Below the pieces are notes generated by a model. That model made no database searches. It saw nothing but the letters and a program-made list of their open reading frames with translations, and was not told where the DNA came from. This document shows positions 40,301 to 43,298 of a stretch of 64,000 nt of DNA, piece by piece. Both the position numbers and the translations under genes were made by a program. The number at the start of each line of letters is the position of its first letter. The stretch's first letter is position 1. Source of the DNA: Sweltsa coloradensis (taxonomy: Eukaryota; Arthropoda; Insecta; Plecoptera; Chloroperlidae); the NCBI GenBank assembly GCA_024449915.1, contig JAMZAV010003257.1:1-64000 (forward strand), written 5' to 3'.

Positions 40301-41062
40301 TCCCGCTACATGGCCGTACGAGTTTACGACTACTACGCACCAGGTGAGTGTTCGGATTACAGATTAGATAATCTAGAAATGAAAATCATTGTTTGGATAG
40401 GCTTTCTATTAGGGATGACACCGATGTAAAAAATCGGATTCAATCATTGTGACCTAGGAATCTATTCTCAAGAAAAAAATTGTATGCAGCATTATTTTGA
40501 TGGTCTATTTTTGAGGATCACGTGATGATGTCTCCCGCCCTTCGCACGTCACGGAACAATGTATTGTGCAACGTTGTGTTCTCTGTGAATTGTACCGCCT
40601 GCGGTTGTGTGCAATTGACATTTGGCAAGGAGAGAGGAATAGGACACGTTCACCGCACTGCCACGCCCAAAAACACAGTGCACAAACTGTCAAGTACGAA
40701 TCGACCTGGATTTAATTAGTTGATTCATCTGTGTTCTGTTATCCCTACTTTCTATGGACAAAAATACAAAATTCTTGCTAGTTAGAACTAGGAGGGAGCT
40801 AGGTTAATAATATAGTTAGGTTTAACCTCGTACGTTAGCGCTTGATGCAGTATTGTGCTCGTCTGTTTCAGAGCGTTTCAACGAGACTATATTCGACTCG
40901 ATGTCAACGTACGTACTGAACATTTGCGAGGTGTGCGGCAGCAGCCAGTGTCCGTACTGTCCGATCTACAACCTCGCGGCTTCGCTCCGCGCAGCCAACC
41001 TCACGGTCGCTGTCGTCGGTATCCTGCTCCTGCTCCGGCACCTGTGCACCAACCACCTGTAA
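3761..41062 (+). CDS. Mcr: Mcr-like macroglobulin complement-related protein (thioester-protein family), 26 exons placed
   Basis: Large extracellular protein of the alpha-2-macroglobulin/C3/TEP family. Order seen: signal peptide; MG domains with the family motif VQTDKPVY in MG2; RTIPINTELKAFDDAVDVYM; YVIMSKGIVL; FINNR and AIYGRPGAYV; an LDL-receptor class A module; the CUB/thioester domain with DCAEQ in place of GCGEQ; and the receptor-binding domain ending RYMAVRVYDYYAPE. The C terminus has four Cys then a hydrophobic tail. The exons sum to about 5,064 nt (about 1,690 residues), close to the roughly 1,700-1,800 expected, with one short exon unplaced near 9.1-10.2 kb. The LDLa insertion between the macroglobulin ring and the thioester half is the mark of arthropod Mcr, reported in flies to act in phagocytosis/Candida binding and septate-junction assembly. 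Exons 4-12 contain 1-base indels that look like sequence errors. Orthology rests on architecture and motif recall; no database search was possible. Confidence 0.85.
4024..4315. other. Start of intron 1, nothing recognised
   Basis: AT-rich intronic sequence after the exon 1 donor. Intron 1 runs to 6,207; the rest holds a CRE/CCAAT-like patch near 4.9 kb and a Penelope-like fragment at 5.3-6.1 kb. Confidence 0.5.
4858..4965. promoter_or_regulatory. CCAAT/CRE-rich patch in intron 1
   Basis: Within about 100 bp there are a CCAAT box (4,889-4,895), an inverted CCAAT box in TGATTGGCT (4,924-4,932) and a full palindromic CRE core TGACGTCA (4,950-4,957) with GC-rich surroundings, in a strongly AT-rich intron. 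This arrangement resembles a compact promoter or enhancer. It may belong to an alternative Mcr start or to a buried mobile element; other elements in this window carry similar GATTGG plus GACGTCA patches. Confidence 0.35.
5316..6090 (-). mobile_element. Penelope-like retroelement fragment with inverted terminal arms
   Basis: Two arms of about 135 bp (roughly 5,378-5,516 and 5,930-6,066) are inverted copies of each other. Between them the minus strand encodes a GIY-YIG-type C-terminal piece. Each arm contains a CTGAAGA, short-stem, GAAAC arrangement like a hammerhead ribozyme core. The ends lie in ATG/ATT trinucleotide tracts. Inverted arms, a GIY-YIG tail and hammerhead-like cores are recorded traits of Penelope-like elements. 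The reverse transcriptase is absent, so the copy is dead. Confidence 0.75.
5676..5939 (-). pseudogene. GIY-YIG endonuclease-like tail of a Penelope-like element
   Basis: The 87-codon minus-strand frame reads SARNITTRIKEHK, then KSAVAKHELEH, RFWPRLIREAVEIKKNP and NFNGDDGYKLS-type residues (here NKFNGDDGYKLS). This is the familiar C-terminal block of Penelope-like and Neptune-like proteins, after the GIY-YIG nuclease core. The reverse-transcriptase domain is missing and the frame starts inside an inverted arm. It is a relic and not a host gene. Confidence 0.75.
6208..6388 (+). CDS. Mcr: Mcr-like exon 2: MG1 domain
   Basis: Acceptor TGTCCAG at 6,201-6,207. Encodes TYFIVASRMVRPGQVYRVAV and VTVLQAPLPLTVRASISRNG, typical of the first macroglobulin domain, and ends GIPETLIMR before a GTGCGT donor, phase 0. 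No indel is seen in this exon. Confidence 0.9.
6395..6437. repeat. (ATTT)n microsatellite just inside the intron
   Basis: Nine or more ATTT units start only a few bases after the exon 2 donor. It is a simple tract. Confidence 0.9.
6940..7108 (+). CDS. Mcr: Mcr-like exon 3: end of MG1, start of MG2
   Basis: Acceptor CCGCAG before 6,940. Encodes VPGIYKLRVEGQY, then the MG2 signature SMTIFVQTDKPVYMQGQT, nearly invariant in alpha-2-macroglobulin, C3 and TEP proteins. Ends in phase 1 at GTTGGT. Confidence 0.92.
7631..7740 (+). CDS. Mcr: Mcr-like exon 4 (frame broken by 1-base indels)
   Basis: Acceptor TTTCCCAG at 7,623-7,630. Encodes YFRTIPINTELKAFDDAVDVYM, after which the family continuation DPNRHIS and a WLSRQ-like end can be read only by changing frame at about 7,699 and 7,723. 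The first codon join also lacks one base. Three single-base gaps in 110 bp, with the conserved words intact, point to consensus errors. Donor GTGCGT at 7,741. Confidence 0.75.
8159..8299 (+). CDS. Mcr: Mcr-like exon 5: SNLGTVSLSYKLSDQPVFG segment
   Basis: Acceptor GATTCCAG before 8,159. Encodes SNLGTVSLSYKLSDQPVFG, then W-I-I-Q-I-T-A and FEVEEYYQTRFE, the standard MG2-to-MG3 join in TEP proteins. One G is missing after VFG and a second frame change occurs before FEVEE. The last 60 bp and the donor are repeated three more times downstream. Confidence 0.75.
8238..8622 (+). repeat. Mcr: Four tandem copies of the exon 5 end plus its splice donor
   Basis: The block AAGTGGAGGAA...TTTGAGGTAGGTCTG recurs with exon-type ends at 8,299, 8,399, 8,506 and 8,596 (steps of 100, 107 and 90 bp). 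Each copy contains the TTTGAAGTGGAGGAATAC-type coding words followed by the start of the intron. Copies 3 and 4 carry many small deletions; copy 3 has lost the GT of its donor. Either a genuine local tandem duplication or a misassembly in a poorly polished stretch. Confidence 0.8.
8881..9077 (+). CDS. Mcr: Mcr-like exon 6: MG3/MG4 region (indel-damaged)
   Basis: Reading across two frames gives MPPFFF, then TDRYIR, ANYTRG and LRATLT, and finally KSYIAQPTHNKFFTF. The first parts match the MG3-MG4 linker of TEP proteins, where a membrane-distal ANYTSG-type glycosylation motif is usual. The acceptor reads TGTCCCGG where TGTCCAGG is expected. Donor GTGATG after FFTF. Confidence 0.6.
9296..9385. 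repeat. Fragment of the GCTGG-stem interspersed repeat
   Basis: GGCTGGG, GTTCTCTATGCTTTCCC and a following TCTAAATTTAAA stretch match the inverted-repeat family seen whole at 27,496-27,715 and at 39,112-39,265. Homopolymer errors blur its edges. Confidence 0.5.
10179..10364 (+). CDS. Mcr: Mcr-like exon 7: MG4/MG5 region (indel-damaged)
   Basis: In alternating frames it encodes YGIHDF, PMSELRK, an AEITIRD-like stretch, DEVIEGF, MARIYN and IKVDFLGG. These follow the TEP order (FxYPMxEL, then EVIxGF, then KxxFLG). The exon before it, expected to carry a TFDEE...PYLKYFNG-type stretch, was not found between 9,078 and 10,178, where sequence quality is poor. Confidence 0.55.
11240..11420 (+). CDS. 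Mcr: Mcr-like exon 8: MG5 region (approximate ends)
   Basis: Acceptor GCCTCACAG before 11,240. Reads LAVSFPKDGSP at the start and AVQF...EGIWGFP near the end, in different frames; the last phrase matches the TEP motif ending an MG5 strand (G-I-W-x-F-P-I-D). The donor cannot be placed; the end is where recognisable coding stops. Confidence 0.45.
12007..12180 (+). CDS. Mcr: Mcr-like exon 9: MG6 region (approximate)
   Basis: Acceptor TTGCAG at 12,001-12,006. The 3' part encodes HIKVS then TQHPK, the expected lead-in to the VGEY motif of the next exon. The 5' part is too indel-laden to assign. The donor reads GGAAGC where GTAAGC would be expected. Confidence 0.4.
12801..13071 (+). CDS. Mcr: Mcr-like exon 10: MG6, VGEY...MSKGIVL motif
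   Basis: Acceptor GTTTTTAG before 12,801. The first 90 bp are open and read VGEYVILHVSDNFYHGDVPK then YVIMSKGIVL, a strong TEP-family match. After that the frame shifts repeatedly, with AKIRTFPV-, VVYQFWGPYG- and FPVK-like pieces recognisable. Ends at GTGAGC (13,072). Confidence 0.7.
13528..13826 (+). CDS. Mcr: Mcr-like exon 11: MG6 end and bait-region-side segment
   Basis: Acceptor TTTTTAG before 13,528. Encodes VFINNRRPANPGEK-like and VAIYGRPGAYV residues, then a GIDRAFLKTMEAG-like segment, matching the conserved NxPGExVxVxxxGxPGAYVGLxGID block in TEPs. Continues to GNPIPNVWHQN with GTACCT as donor. Several 1-base indels. Confidence 0.65.
14174..14323 (+). CDS. Mcr: Mcr-like exon 12, ending DANRTFE
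   Basis: Acceptor GGGCAG before 14,174. Starts VLTKNGHIL and ends VRLNDANRTF-E/D, phase 2, joining exon 13 as E-YVGLVVFSD. The DANRTFEY(V/S)GLVVF phrase is the usual junction just before the LDLa module in Mcr. Indels are fewer toward the 3' end. Confidence 0.7.
14801..14964 (+). CDS. Mcr: Mcr-like exon 13: LDL-receptor class A module
   Basis: Acceptor GTGATTGCAG. Encodes YVGLVVFSDVQVYRRPENC and then an LDLa repeat with Cys spacing C-x6-C-x4-C-x6-C-x5-C-x8-C; the acidic calcium cage is CDGQYQCEDGTDE. The usual Asp before the fifth Cys is Gln here (QYQC). The sixth Cys is split: T at 14,964 and GC at 23,545, across an 8.6-kb intron. The module separates Mcr from other insect TEPs and could bind a receptor or lipid-bearing ligand. 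Confidence 0.9.
15500..16356 (+). pseudogene. Reverse transcriptase fragment (RTE/jockey-order)
   Basis: Residues in order: GIIVPLFKKGDRKKCENYRG, QYGFRR, GRSTIDPIFAIRQ, HIVFLDLEKAYDRLPREKVW (catalytic Asp region), GLRQGSVLSPTLF, and LVFADDVLIWG, the catalytic FADD box in place of YADD. A frameshift lies near 15,690 and the frame is cut at 16,357 by an inserted element. FLDLEKAYDRLPR and FADD are common in RTE-type elements. Non-functional. Confidence 0.85.
16357..16588. mobile_element. Small inverted-ended element in the RTE coding frame
   Basis: Ends GACGATTTCGTAAA at 16,359 and TTTACGTAATCGTC ending at 16,586 are inverted copies with one mismatch. The element is flanked by TA on both sides (16,357-16,358 and 16,587-16,588), a target typical of Tc1/mariner-type insertion. 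Removing it rejoins QKAEGFYH to LLWNELFPQKCK, apart from one frame step. Length 228 bp, non-coding. Confidence 0.8.
16758..17516. mobile_element. Second inverted-ended element in the RTE coding frame
   Basis: Left end AAGGGGCCCTTTACACG with GGAAGTTGAAAAAG beyond it, and right end CTTTTTCAACTTCC with CCGTGTAAGGGGCCCTT, are inverted copies of about 30 bp. Excision rejoins KKYER to GVTKMDKIRSNEIRKELGL in one frame, fixing the insertion point. The target duplication is short and ambiguous (AGGG or similar). Inside are repeated AAAAGTAAAAAGTGAAAAG runs near the ends and a GATTGGTCGAC patch. No transposase. Confidence 0.8.
17521..17842 (+). pseudogene. C-terminal part of the RTE-like polyprotein
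   Basis: Reads KMDKIRSNEIRKELGLERLK, RLRWFGHMKRMGRERIPRR, GRPKRKM, then in another frame the end TRKKPLGWQA-like piece. The RW-GH--RM---R-P--- block followed by GRP+ is the usual tail of RTE-like proteins. A second tail of the same kind is at 46,440. Confidence 0.75.
17861..19154. other. Intronic stretch, nothing recognised
   Basis: AT-rich sequence without a supported coding frame. A GACGTCATCACAG patch near 18,341 resembles those in other mobile elements of the window. Confidence 0.5.
19155..21645. mobile_element. Element with long (about 220 bp) inverted terminal arms
   Basis: The left arm (about 19,158-19,377) and the right arm (about 21,424-21,645) are inverted copies: ATAGTGCATGACAT, GAAGTCGC, AAACATGCTGTCAC, TGTTGGTTTATCAGTCTTAA and CAAATGTGACTTTTT-like words recur in reverse complement. 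Identity is high but not perfect. About 2 kb lies between, containing GC-rich ACGGGACGTCCCG repeats and no transposase. Foldback-type or long-TIR DNA element; outer target duplication not identified. Confidence 0.7.
20090..20275. repeat. GC-rich tandem motif with palindromic GGGACGTCCC
   Basis: The phrases CTTCCCGC, ACGGGACGTCCCG and CGATCTTCCCGCTAG recur several times in about 185 bp (palindrome cores near 20,140, 20,198 and 20,236). It stands out in AT-rich surroundings and lies between the long inverted arms. Such a block could be an internal binding array; that is inference. Confidence 0.6.
22055..22125 (-). repeat. tRNA-like sequence (SINE head or tRNA pseudogene)
   Basis: On the minus strand it has an A-box-like TGGCCGAGTGGTTAGGGC and a B-box-like GGTTCGAGCCC with correct spacing, and a CTCTTGT/GCGAGAG stem around a TTTGCAT loop. 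The acceptor stem does not pair and the T-stem is imperfect, so it is not a working tRNA. Short SINE-like relics with B boxes also occur near 43,085, 56,165 and 58,825. Confidence 0.6.
22219..23005 (+). mobile_element. Interspersed repeat family R1, copy 1
   Basis: Starts TTGGATGAGCGAAGCGAAG and ends GCGGCGGGACTTGAGCG...TTCCTAGT. The same ends and body occur inverted at 53,978-54,741 and, interrupted, at 57,399-61,089. A poly-T run of about 46 bases follows the left end. Internally a roughly 172-bp unit (CGTGACATTTGGGCC...AAAGTTAGCC) is present twice. No protein is encoded. I cannot name the class. Confidence 0.75.
22279..22325. repeat. Poly-T tract of about 46 bases
   Basis: Uninterrupted T run inside the R1 copy. 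Its true length is uncertain in a long-read assembly. Confidence 0.85.
23545..23768 (+). CDS. Mcr: Mcr-like exon 14
   Basis: Acceptor TTTGCAG before 23,545. Completes the last LDLa Cys, then reads VKHNTTDLLNFRKFRFSRIQ, NVWLWRDINIGAHGRF and WMVSAFSMSPTLGFGMLRNA: the WxWxD/GP-type and FSMSPxxGFG motifs of the macroglobulin MG7 region. Fully open for 74 codons and phase-consistent at both ends. Confidence 0.95.
24100..24276 (+). CDS. Mcr: Mcr-like exon 15: MG7/CUB start
   Basis: Acceptor TGTTTTCAG. Encodes VLPFFINVEMPSICRQGEQV and GIRVTVFNYMMSAMEATVVL, the family PFF(I/V)xVxxPxxxxxGE motif. 59 open codons, phase 0 at both ends, donor GTAAGG. Confidence 0.95.
24730..24912 (+). CDS. Mcr: Mcr-like exon 16: CUB domain, first part
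   Basis: Acceptor TTGTTGTAG. Encodes SHGEHQFFIYIASQDAAVVY, VPVVPTRLGDVDVTVYAST and DTVTRTLHVQ, the beta-rich CUB piece before the thioester domain. 61 open codons, phase 0, donor GTAAGG. Confidence 0.95.
25028..27281. mobile_element. Non-autonomous hAT element, 2,254 bp, subterminal word GAGTACTCG
   Basis: Terminal inverted repeats TAGGGATGTGCGAGTA and TACTCGCACATCCCTA are perfect. An exact 8-bp target duplication, GCTTTTAT, flanks the element (25,020-25,027 and 27,282-27,289). The subterminal 100 bp on each side are packed with ACTCG/CGAGT words. No transposase is encoded. A second element is nested inside at 25,516-26,464. Located in intron 16 of the Mcr-like gene. Confidence 0.95.
25516..26464. 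mobile_element. Nested non-autonomous hAT element, 949 bp, subterminal word CGGGTA
   Basis: Ends TAGGGATGTGCGGGTA and TACCCGCACAGCCCTA with exact 8-bp duplication ATTATTAA (25,508-25,515 and 26,465-26,472). Subterminal regions repeat GGGTCGGGCTCGGGT and ACCCGA words. Because it lies inside the 2,254-bp element, it inserted later. Confidence 0.95.
27496..27715. repeat. Hairpin interspersed repeat (CCCAGCCTGAAGGGCTGGG family)
   Basis: Two arms, 27,496-27,590 and 27,630-27,713, are inverted copies: AACATAAAGCCCAGCCTGAA, ACAAAACTTTTCACCTGCTG and CTACAGCTAGTTTAAA recur in reverse complement. A single-arm copy lies at 39,112-39,265 and a blurred fragment near 9,296. It ends about 150 bp before exon 17. 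Confidence 0.8.
27867..28103 (+). CDS. Mcr: Mcr-like exon 17: CUB to thioester domain
   Basis: Acceptor GTCTGTTAG. Encodes ADGLPQYRHQSMLLDLSNR, the family (A/P)(E/D)G...QYRHxSxxLDLxxR motif, and ends PTMPVNASSLLHLPM just before the thioester loop. 79 open codons, phase 0, donor GTAAGT. Confidence 0.95.
28705..28889 (+). CDS. Mcr: Mcr-like exon 18: degenerate thioester site DCAEQ
   Basis: Acceptor GTTTTCAG. Begins DCAEQTMFSFAATLYTTMYM where active family members read GCGEQNM. The Cys and Gln that form the thioester are kept, while both Gly residues are changed to Asp and Ala. It continues YQRQLSFMNKDGSFSLFRSD, the normal helix 2-3 sequence. Donor GTGAGC, phase 2. Confidence 0.95.
29026..29085 (+). 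repeat. Hammerhead-like short motif in intron 18
   Basis: GACCACTTGTTGGTC forms a perfect 5-bp stem, followed at once by GAAACGT, then ATCGGCA and ACGT. The stem-GAAACGT arrangement matches the 3' half of the hammerhead cores seen at 5.4, 6.0 and 53.0 kb. The CTGANGA box is not intact (CTTGAGTAATAAA). Confidence 0.4.
29264..29588 (+). CDS. Mcr: Mcr-like exon 19: thioester domain helices
   Basis: Acceptor GTGTTGCAG. Encodes SSVWLTAYCARVFQEASFYE and IYIDPQVISKAVAYVLDHQT, then DEGSFYEVTWLPDRKV. In complement C3 the catalytic His of the thioester lies just after this GSFxE phrase; no His is visible here. The 3' end is uncertain: GTATGT at 29,585 gives phase 2, GTATTG at 29,589 gives the phase 0 needed by exon 20. 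I use the latter. Confidence 0.9.
29652..29856. repeat. Small hairpin element in intron 19
   Basis: Perfect inverted 14-mers CAATTGGGCTTTGC (29,652-29,665) and GCAAAGCCCAATTG (29,843-29,856), with a second inner pair TTGCACCACC / GGTGGTGCTGCAA. Palindromic miniature element; no target duplication assigned. Confidence 0.6.
30303..30489 (+). CDS. Mcr: Mcr-like exon 20: thioester domain helices
   Basis: Acceptor TGTTGCAG. Encodes NLGSRVSQAQTRAILWLERN, YQVALVAYALMLAKAS and FGILARHARNE, the repeated helical hairpins of the thioester domain. Donor GTAAGT, phase 1. Confidence 0.93.
31325..33935 (+). pseudogene. hAT transposase, two exons, frameshifted as read
   Basis: Exon A (31,325-31,696) begins MGRTKSITIQQRAACFKD and has a finger with C-x2-C (MCGICNCRL) and H-x4-H (KHIIGAGH). 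After a frame change near 31,530 it reads KAKLEKVTFIDATVKMC and ends REYFQT at GTAAGT. Exon B starts after TTTCAG at 32,513 with YIPGSGDLPTADALRRDYM. The core reads VVVVDETSDCRGRCVLAILF (catalytic Asp) and YQCFAHKVNLVGEIF, and the end reads IWAPVNSVDAERFFSRYNL, a hATC block with the conserved Glu. Frame changes near 31,530, 32,600 and 33,090-33,130 break it. They may be real decay or consensus errors; the intact target duplication suggests a young copy. Confidence 0.85.
31700..32465. repeat. TAGGCC-rich low-complexity intron of the transposase
   Basis: Dozens of overlapping AGGCCT and CCTAGG hexamers fill the hAT transposase intron, with two diverged copies of a roughly 350-bp unit (TTGGCATTTGCCT...AGCCTGCAGTCCTAG at 31,845 and 32,213). 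The same hexamers crowd 26,580-26,870 and 37,950-38,130. Confidence 0.8.
33969..34070 (+). terminator. Duplicated 3' UTR segment with polyadenylation signal
   Basis: A roughly 50-bp segment, GTGTTTCATACTAA...CAGTTCTGCTGTAAAA, is present twice in tandem right after the transposase stop, followed by AATAAA. Likely the 3' end of the transposase transcript. Confidence 0.55.
34458..35299. mobile_element. Non-autonomous hAT element, 842 bp, AACCGGTTT words
   Basis: Ends TAGGGCCTACACCGAATA and TATTCGATGTAGGCCCTA are inverted with one mismatch. Exact 8-bp duplication ATTAAGAC (34,450-34,457 and 35,300-35,307). Subterminal sequences repeat AACCGGTTT on both sides. A poly-G run of about 20 lies at 35,004. 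It inserted only about 50 bp from the 3.6-kb hAT element. Confidence 0.95.
35614..35843 (+). CDS. Mcr: Mcr-like exon 21: thioester domain end
   Basis: Acceptor TTGTGTTTAG. Encodes DGLMYWGKEHVPSPPTKQEN, YDAINIETTAYALLVYVKRQ and LNAQRLTDGGWASTQ; the ETTAYALL and GG(W/F)xSTQD phrases are TEP-family hallmarks. Phase 1 in, phase 0 out, donor GTCAGT. Confidence 0.95.
36389..36550 (+). CDS. Mcr: Mcr-like exon 22: end of CUB domain
   Basis: Acceptor TTGTTCTAG. Encodes DSAIAMKALIEYTDSSRLRD and ALPGQTKIIHVNANNIAQLQ, closing the CUB strand after the thioester domain. 54 open codons, phase 0 both sides, donor GTGAGT. Confidence 0.95.
37349..37544 (+). CDS. Mcr: Mcr-like exon 23: receptor-binding domain start, one frameshift
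   Basis: Acceptor CTTACAG. The frame set by exon 22 reads RPEAWGTVKVQAK, then must lose step at AAAAGGGGG (37,387-37,395) to continue GAGYAILQMSVQYNVDIAKF and LHGRNQSHITYYSCQR. One missing A or G in that homopolymer restores the frame. This is the only indel in the 3' half of the gene. Donor GTAGGT, phase 2. Confidence 0.9.
37759..38775. mobile_element. Non-autonomous hAT element, 1,017 bp, CGAATA words
   Basis: Ends TAGGGGTGTGCGAATA and TATTCGCACACCCCTA are perfect inverted repeats. Flanks GTTAACAT (37,751-37,758) and GTTAATAT (38,776-38,783) are an 8-bp duplication with one mismatch. Subterminal sequence repeats TCGAATA/TATTCGA words; the middle is TAGGCC-rich. No transposase. Confidence 0.93.
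39112..39265. repeat. GCTGG-stem interspersed repeat, single arm
   Basis: Matches the 27.5-kb hairpin repeat: AGAGAACATAAATCCAGCCT, GGCTGGAGGCAACAAAACAT and CTGATGACAACTGCAGC, plus a TTAGATTGGAGAAGG flank shared in inverted form with 27,738-27,765. Confidence 0.7.
39507..39681 (+). CDS. Mcr: Mcr-like exon 24: receptor-binding domain
   Basis: Acceptor CTTCACAG. Completes Arg from exon 23 and encodes WTNVNESVRSGMAVLDFAIP and TGYIIQQQKLDAYI, the SGMAVxDxxxPTGY signature of TEP receptor-binding domains, then KVLFYFDY. 58 open codons, donor GTGAGT. Confidence 0.95.
39746..40161. mobile_element. Non-autonomous hAT element, 416 bp, GTTCGA words
   Basis: Ends TAGGGATGTGCGAAC and GTTCGCACATCCCTA are perfect inverted repeats with exact 8-bp duplication GCCTGCAT (39,738-39,745 and 40,162-40,169). 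Subterminal sequence repeats GTTCGA, TTCGAAGTTC and TCGAACT words. Lies only 64 bp after the exon 24 donor. Confidence 0.95.
40238..40343 (+). CDS. Mcr: Mcr-like exon 25: end of receptor-binding domain
   Basis: Acceptor CTGTCGCAG. Encodes LDEKDTCINFTIERWYPVAN and MSRYMAVRVYDYYAP, the family end motif (RxxxxVxVYDYYxP). Phase 1 out at GTGAGT. Confidence 0.95.
40410..40747. mobile_element. Non-autonomous hAT-like element, 338 bp
   Basis: Ends TAGGGATGACACCGATG and TGTTCTGTTATCCCTA share only the outer 8-10 bases as inverted repeat, but the exact 8-bp duplication CTTTCTAT (40,402-40,409 and 40,748-40,755) fixes the borders. No coding content. Confidence 0.85.
40872..41062 (+). CDS. Mcr: Mcr-like exon 26: Cys-rich tail and GPI-like C terminus, stop TAA
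   Basis: Acceptor CTGTTTCAG. Encodes ERFNETIFDSMSTYVLNIC, then a CEVCGSSQCPYCP cluster and a hydrophobic segment LTVAVVGILLLLRHLC with only a few residues after it. A small-residue region followed by a terminal hydrophobic stretch without a basic cytoplasmic tail fits a GPI-anchor signal, although a single-pass anchor is possible. Stop at 41,060-41,062. Confidence 0.93.
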
Positions 41063-42840
41063 CACCGTACGACAAGTAGCCGCTGAACCGACTGTGCATT
41101 AGGGTTACGCGCGGCGCGCAGGTAACTCTCTCCCTGACATTGATCTATCAGTATAACCATCCGTAGGTACTTAACTGGTAGCTTGTTTTACTTTTAATAC
41201 TCCCACGACTGTGTAGCATCTTAAGTTTTATTATGTTTGTGTTTGGAAACAAACAACTGCGAATCTCATATACAAGTCGAATCTTTGGGGACCAGCTGTG
41301 ATTGCTGCTGGCATTGCCCTGTGTTACCGTCCATTTATTGTACTAGCCGGTAATGCATGGAGACAACGTGACTTCTTTTTGGTGTCATGTAAATTAATAT
41401 TCGTTGGGTTTGGAAAATAATTTTACTGTATACCCTATTTATATCCACCCGTCATCACAAAATGTTTCCATCTGTGCAGTAGACTAGCACCACAAAAAAA
41501 AAACTAAAGCGTAGGTTCAAATCTTTACATTCTTGTATTTTAAAAAGTAAATGCACAAATGTTAGTTGTTTTGAATTCATGATACGCATGTTTACACAAC
41601 GCATTGCCAGTCGGAAACATTCTTTATGCTAGTCGCGCAGTCAAAATGCTGTCTCGTTTAAGGCTAGGTGACGACCGCTGGAATTCTTGAAAGTGGTGCG
41701 TGGTAAAGATGATGGTTTGGTTATGAAGATGTAGGCCTACTGTGTAAGTAAAGTCACGATGCATTTACTGAAGAGGTGTGACCTAAACTTCTGGCCCCAA
41801 GAGATCAGTTAGATTTCTAGGATATCTCTTAGTTTTTATTTGTTTACACCTACACAGTTTTTATCCACTTGTAACTACTATTTAGCTATGTGGCTATGTG
41901 AGTTTTGCAAGTCCTGTATTTTATTTCTCTACTAGTTTTGTAAGCGAGTAAAGTTTCCCCATGTCCACGGACGCTGGTTGAGTTTTCTTCCCGCGCTCCA
42001 GCCTGCGTAGAACACTGGTAATATAATTGGAGCTAAGTGTAGACACGGTACTACTGTATTCATGCGAATGTAGGCCTCGGTTATATTTTAAAATATCAAG
42101 TTTTAAAGGTGGGGTGCGGCCAATATGCGGAGCAATTTGTCAATAGTATTATAGGTGTCCTCCTTTGTGAATCAGTTTTTTTACTGAATAGGATAGACGT
42201 TAAATAAATAAATAAAATAAATAAATAAAAATAAATATCCTACCGATACTCTTGCAAATTTGAGTAGTAAAAATAGGGGTGCGGCCATTACTCGAGGGCA
42301 GCCTATAATCGAGTAGATACGTACTACATATTTTAATGTGTTGTTAATTGTTATATCAAACTATGTGTAGAAGAACCATATCTTTGTTTTTAAATAGTAG
42401 GCTAGGCTAGATGTTTCATCATTAGAATTGCCAGGTGTCTGAGTGGGCTAGAAATGCACGTTGCATGGAATGGAAATATACTGAAGACTCAGTAACATCT
42501 TTTTAGTAGAAAATTGATGAAATGTACCCGTATTTAGGATGTATTTTTGAAACTAGTAGTTAGTGGTGGTTGTACTGAATATCATGTTATTGGTTGAAGG
42601 GTCTGTTAAATCAGAGCTGAGCAAGGGAGTAAAGTAATGTAGGGGTGCGTGTCGTATGTTGCGAGCTCGTTGAGTTGGTTTGTGTTATGATCGTCTAATC
42701 TTCCAATCTTTTTCTGTCTAAATCAAAATCATTCATCAACGATCTGTTCAACGCAACACAATTCATTATATATTAAATGCAGCAGCACTGATAGTTTTGT
42801 AGTCATCTAAACTTATTGTTTAATATTATTAACACGTGAT
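41063..42840. other. 3' UTR and intergenic DNA
   Basis: No coding frame is supported. A long 3' UTR of the Mcr-like gene is likely, but no isolated AATAAA close to the stop could be chosen. An AAAT-type microsatellite lies at 42,200-42,236. Confidence 0.5.
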
Positions 42841-43298
42841 TGGGGGTGTGCAAGTACTCGATTTCAAAAGCTTTTGAGCTTCTTTTAAGTCAGCATTGAG
42901 CCGAGTACGGTTTTAGCGTAGCCTTAATTTTCAGCAAGCTAAGCTGTACACATCATCTGTGTCTTCATGCATTTTATTTTTTAGTTAGAAACATTGGCCA
43001 AGGGTTTCAATGACGAGACTCCTTATATTCCTACCTACAAGAAACAGTGAGAATATTTGGTGCTATCAGTACGGTAGACCCGTGGTTCGAATCCCGGTTG
43101 AAACGGACTTTTTTAATTTCTGAATTGTAGTAAATAATAATAATTACACCTACGGGAGTGTTTCCTGACTAACGAAATCGAGAAACATACTTTATTCACG
43201 GAAAAACCACAAATAATCGTGGTTAAAAAAGCTCAAATTCAAGCTTTTTATCCCATTCTCGGCTCGTCTTGACTGAAGCTTGTGCTCGCACACCCCTT
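42841..43298. mobile_element. Degenerate hAT-type miniature element, AAGCTT words
   Basis: Left end TGGGGGTGTGCAAG and right end GCTCGCACACCCCTT resemble the TAGGGrTGTGCG ends of the intronic elements, with substitutions. Subterminal AAGCTT/GAGCTT words occur on both sides. No matching target duplication, so the copy is old. A tRNA B-box-like GTGGTTCGAATCCCGG lies inside at 43,081-43,097. Confidence 0.6.
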
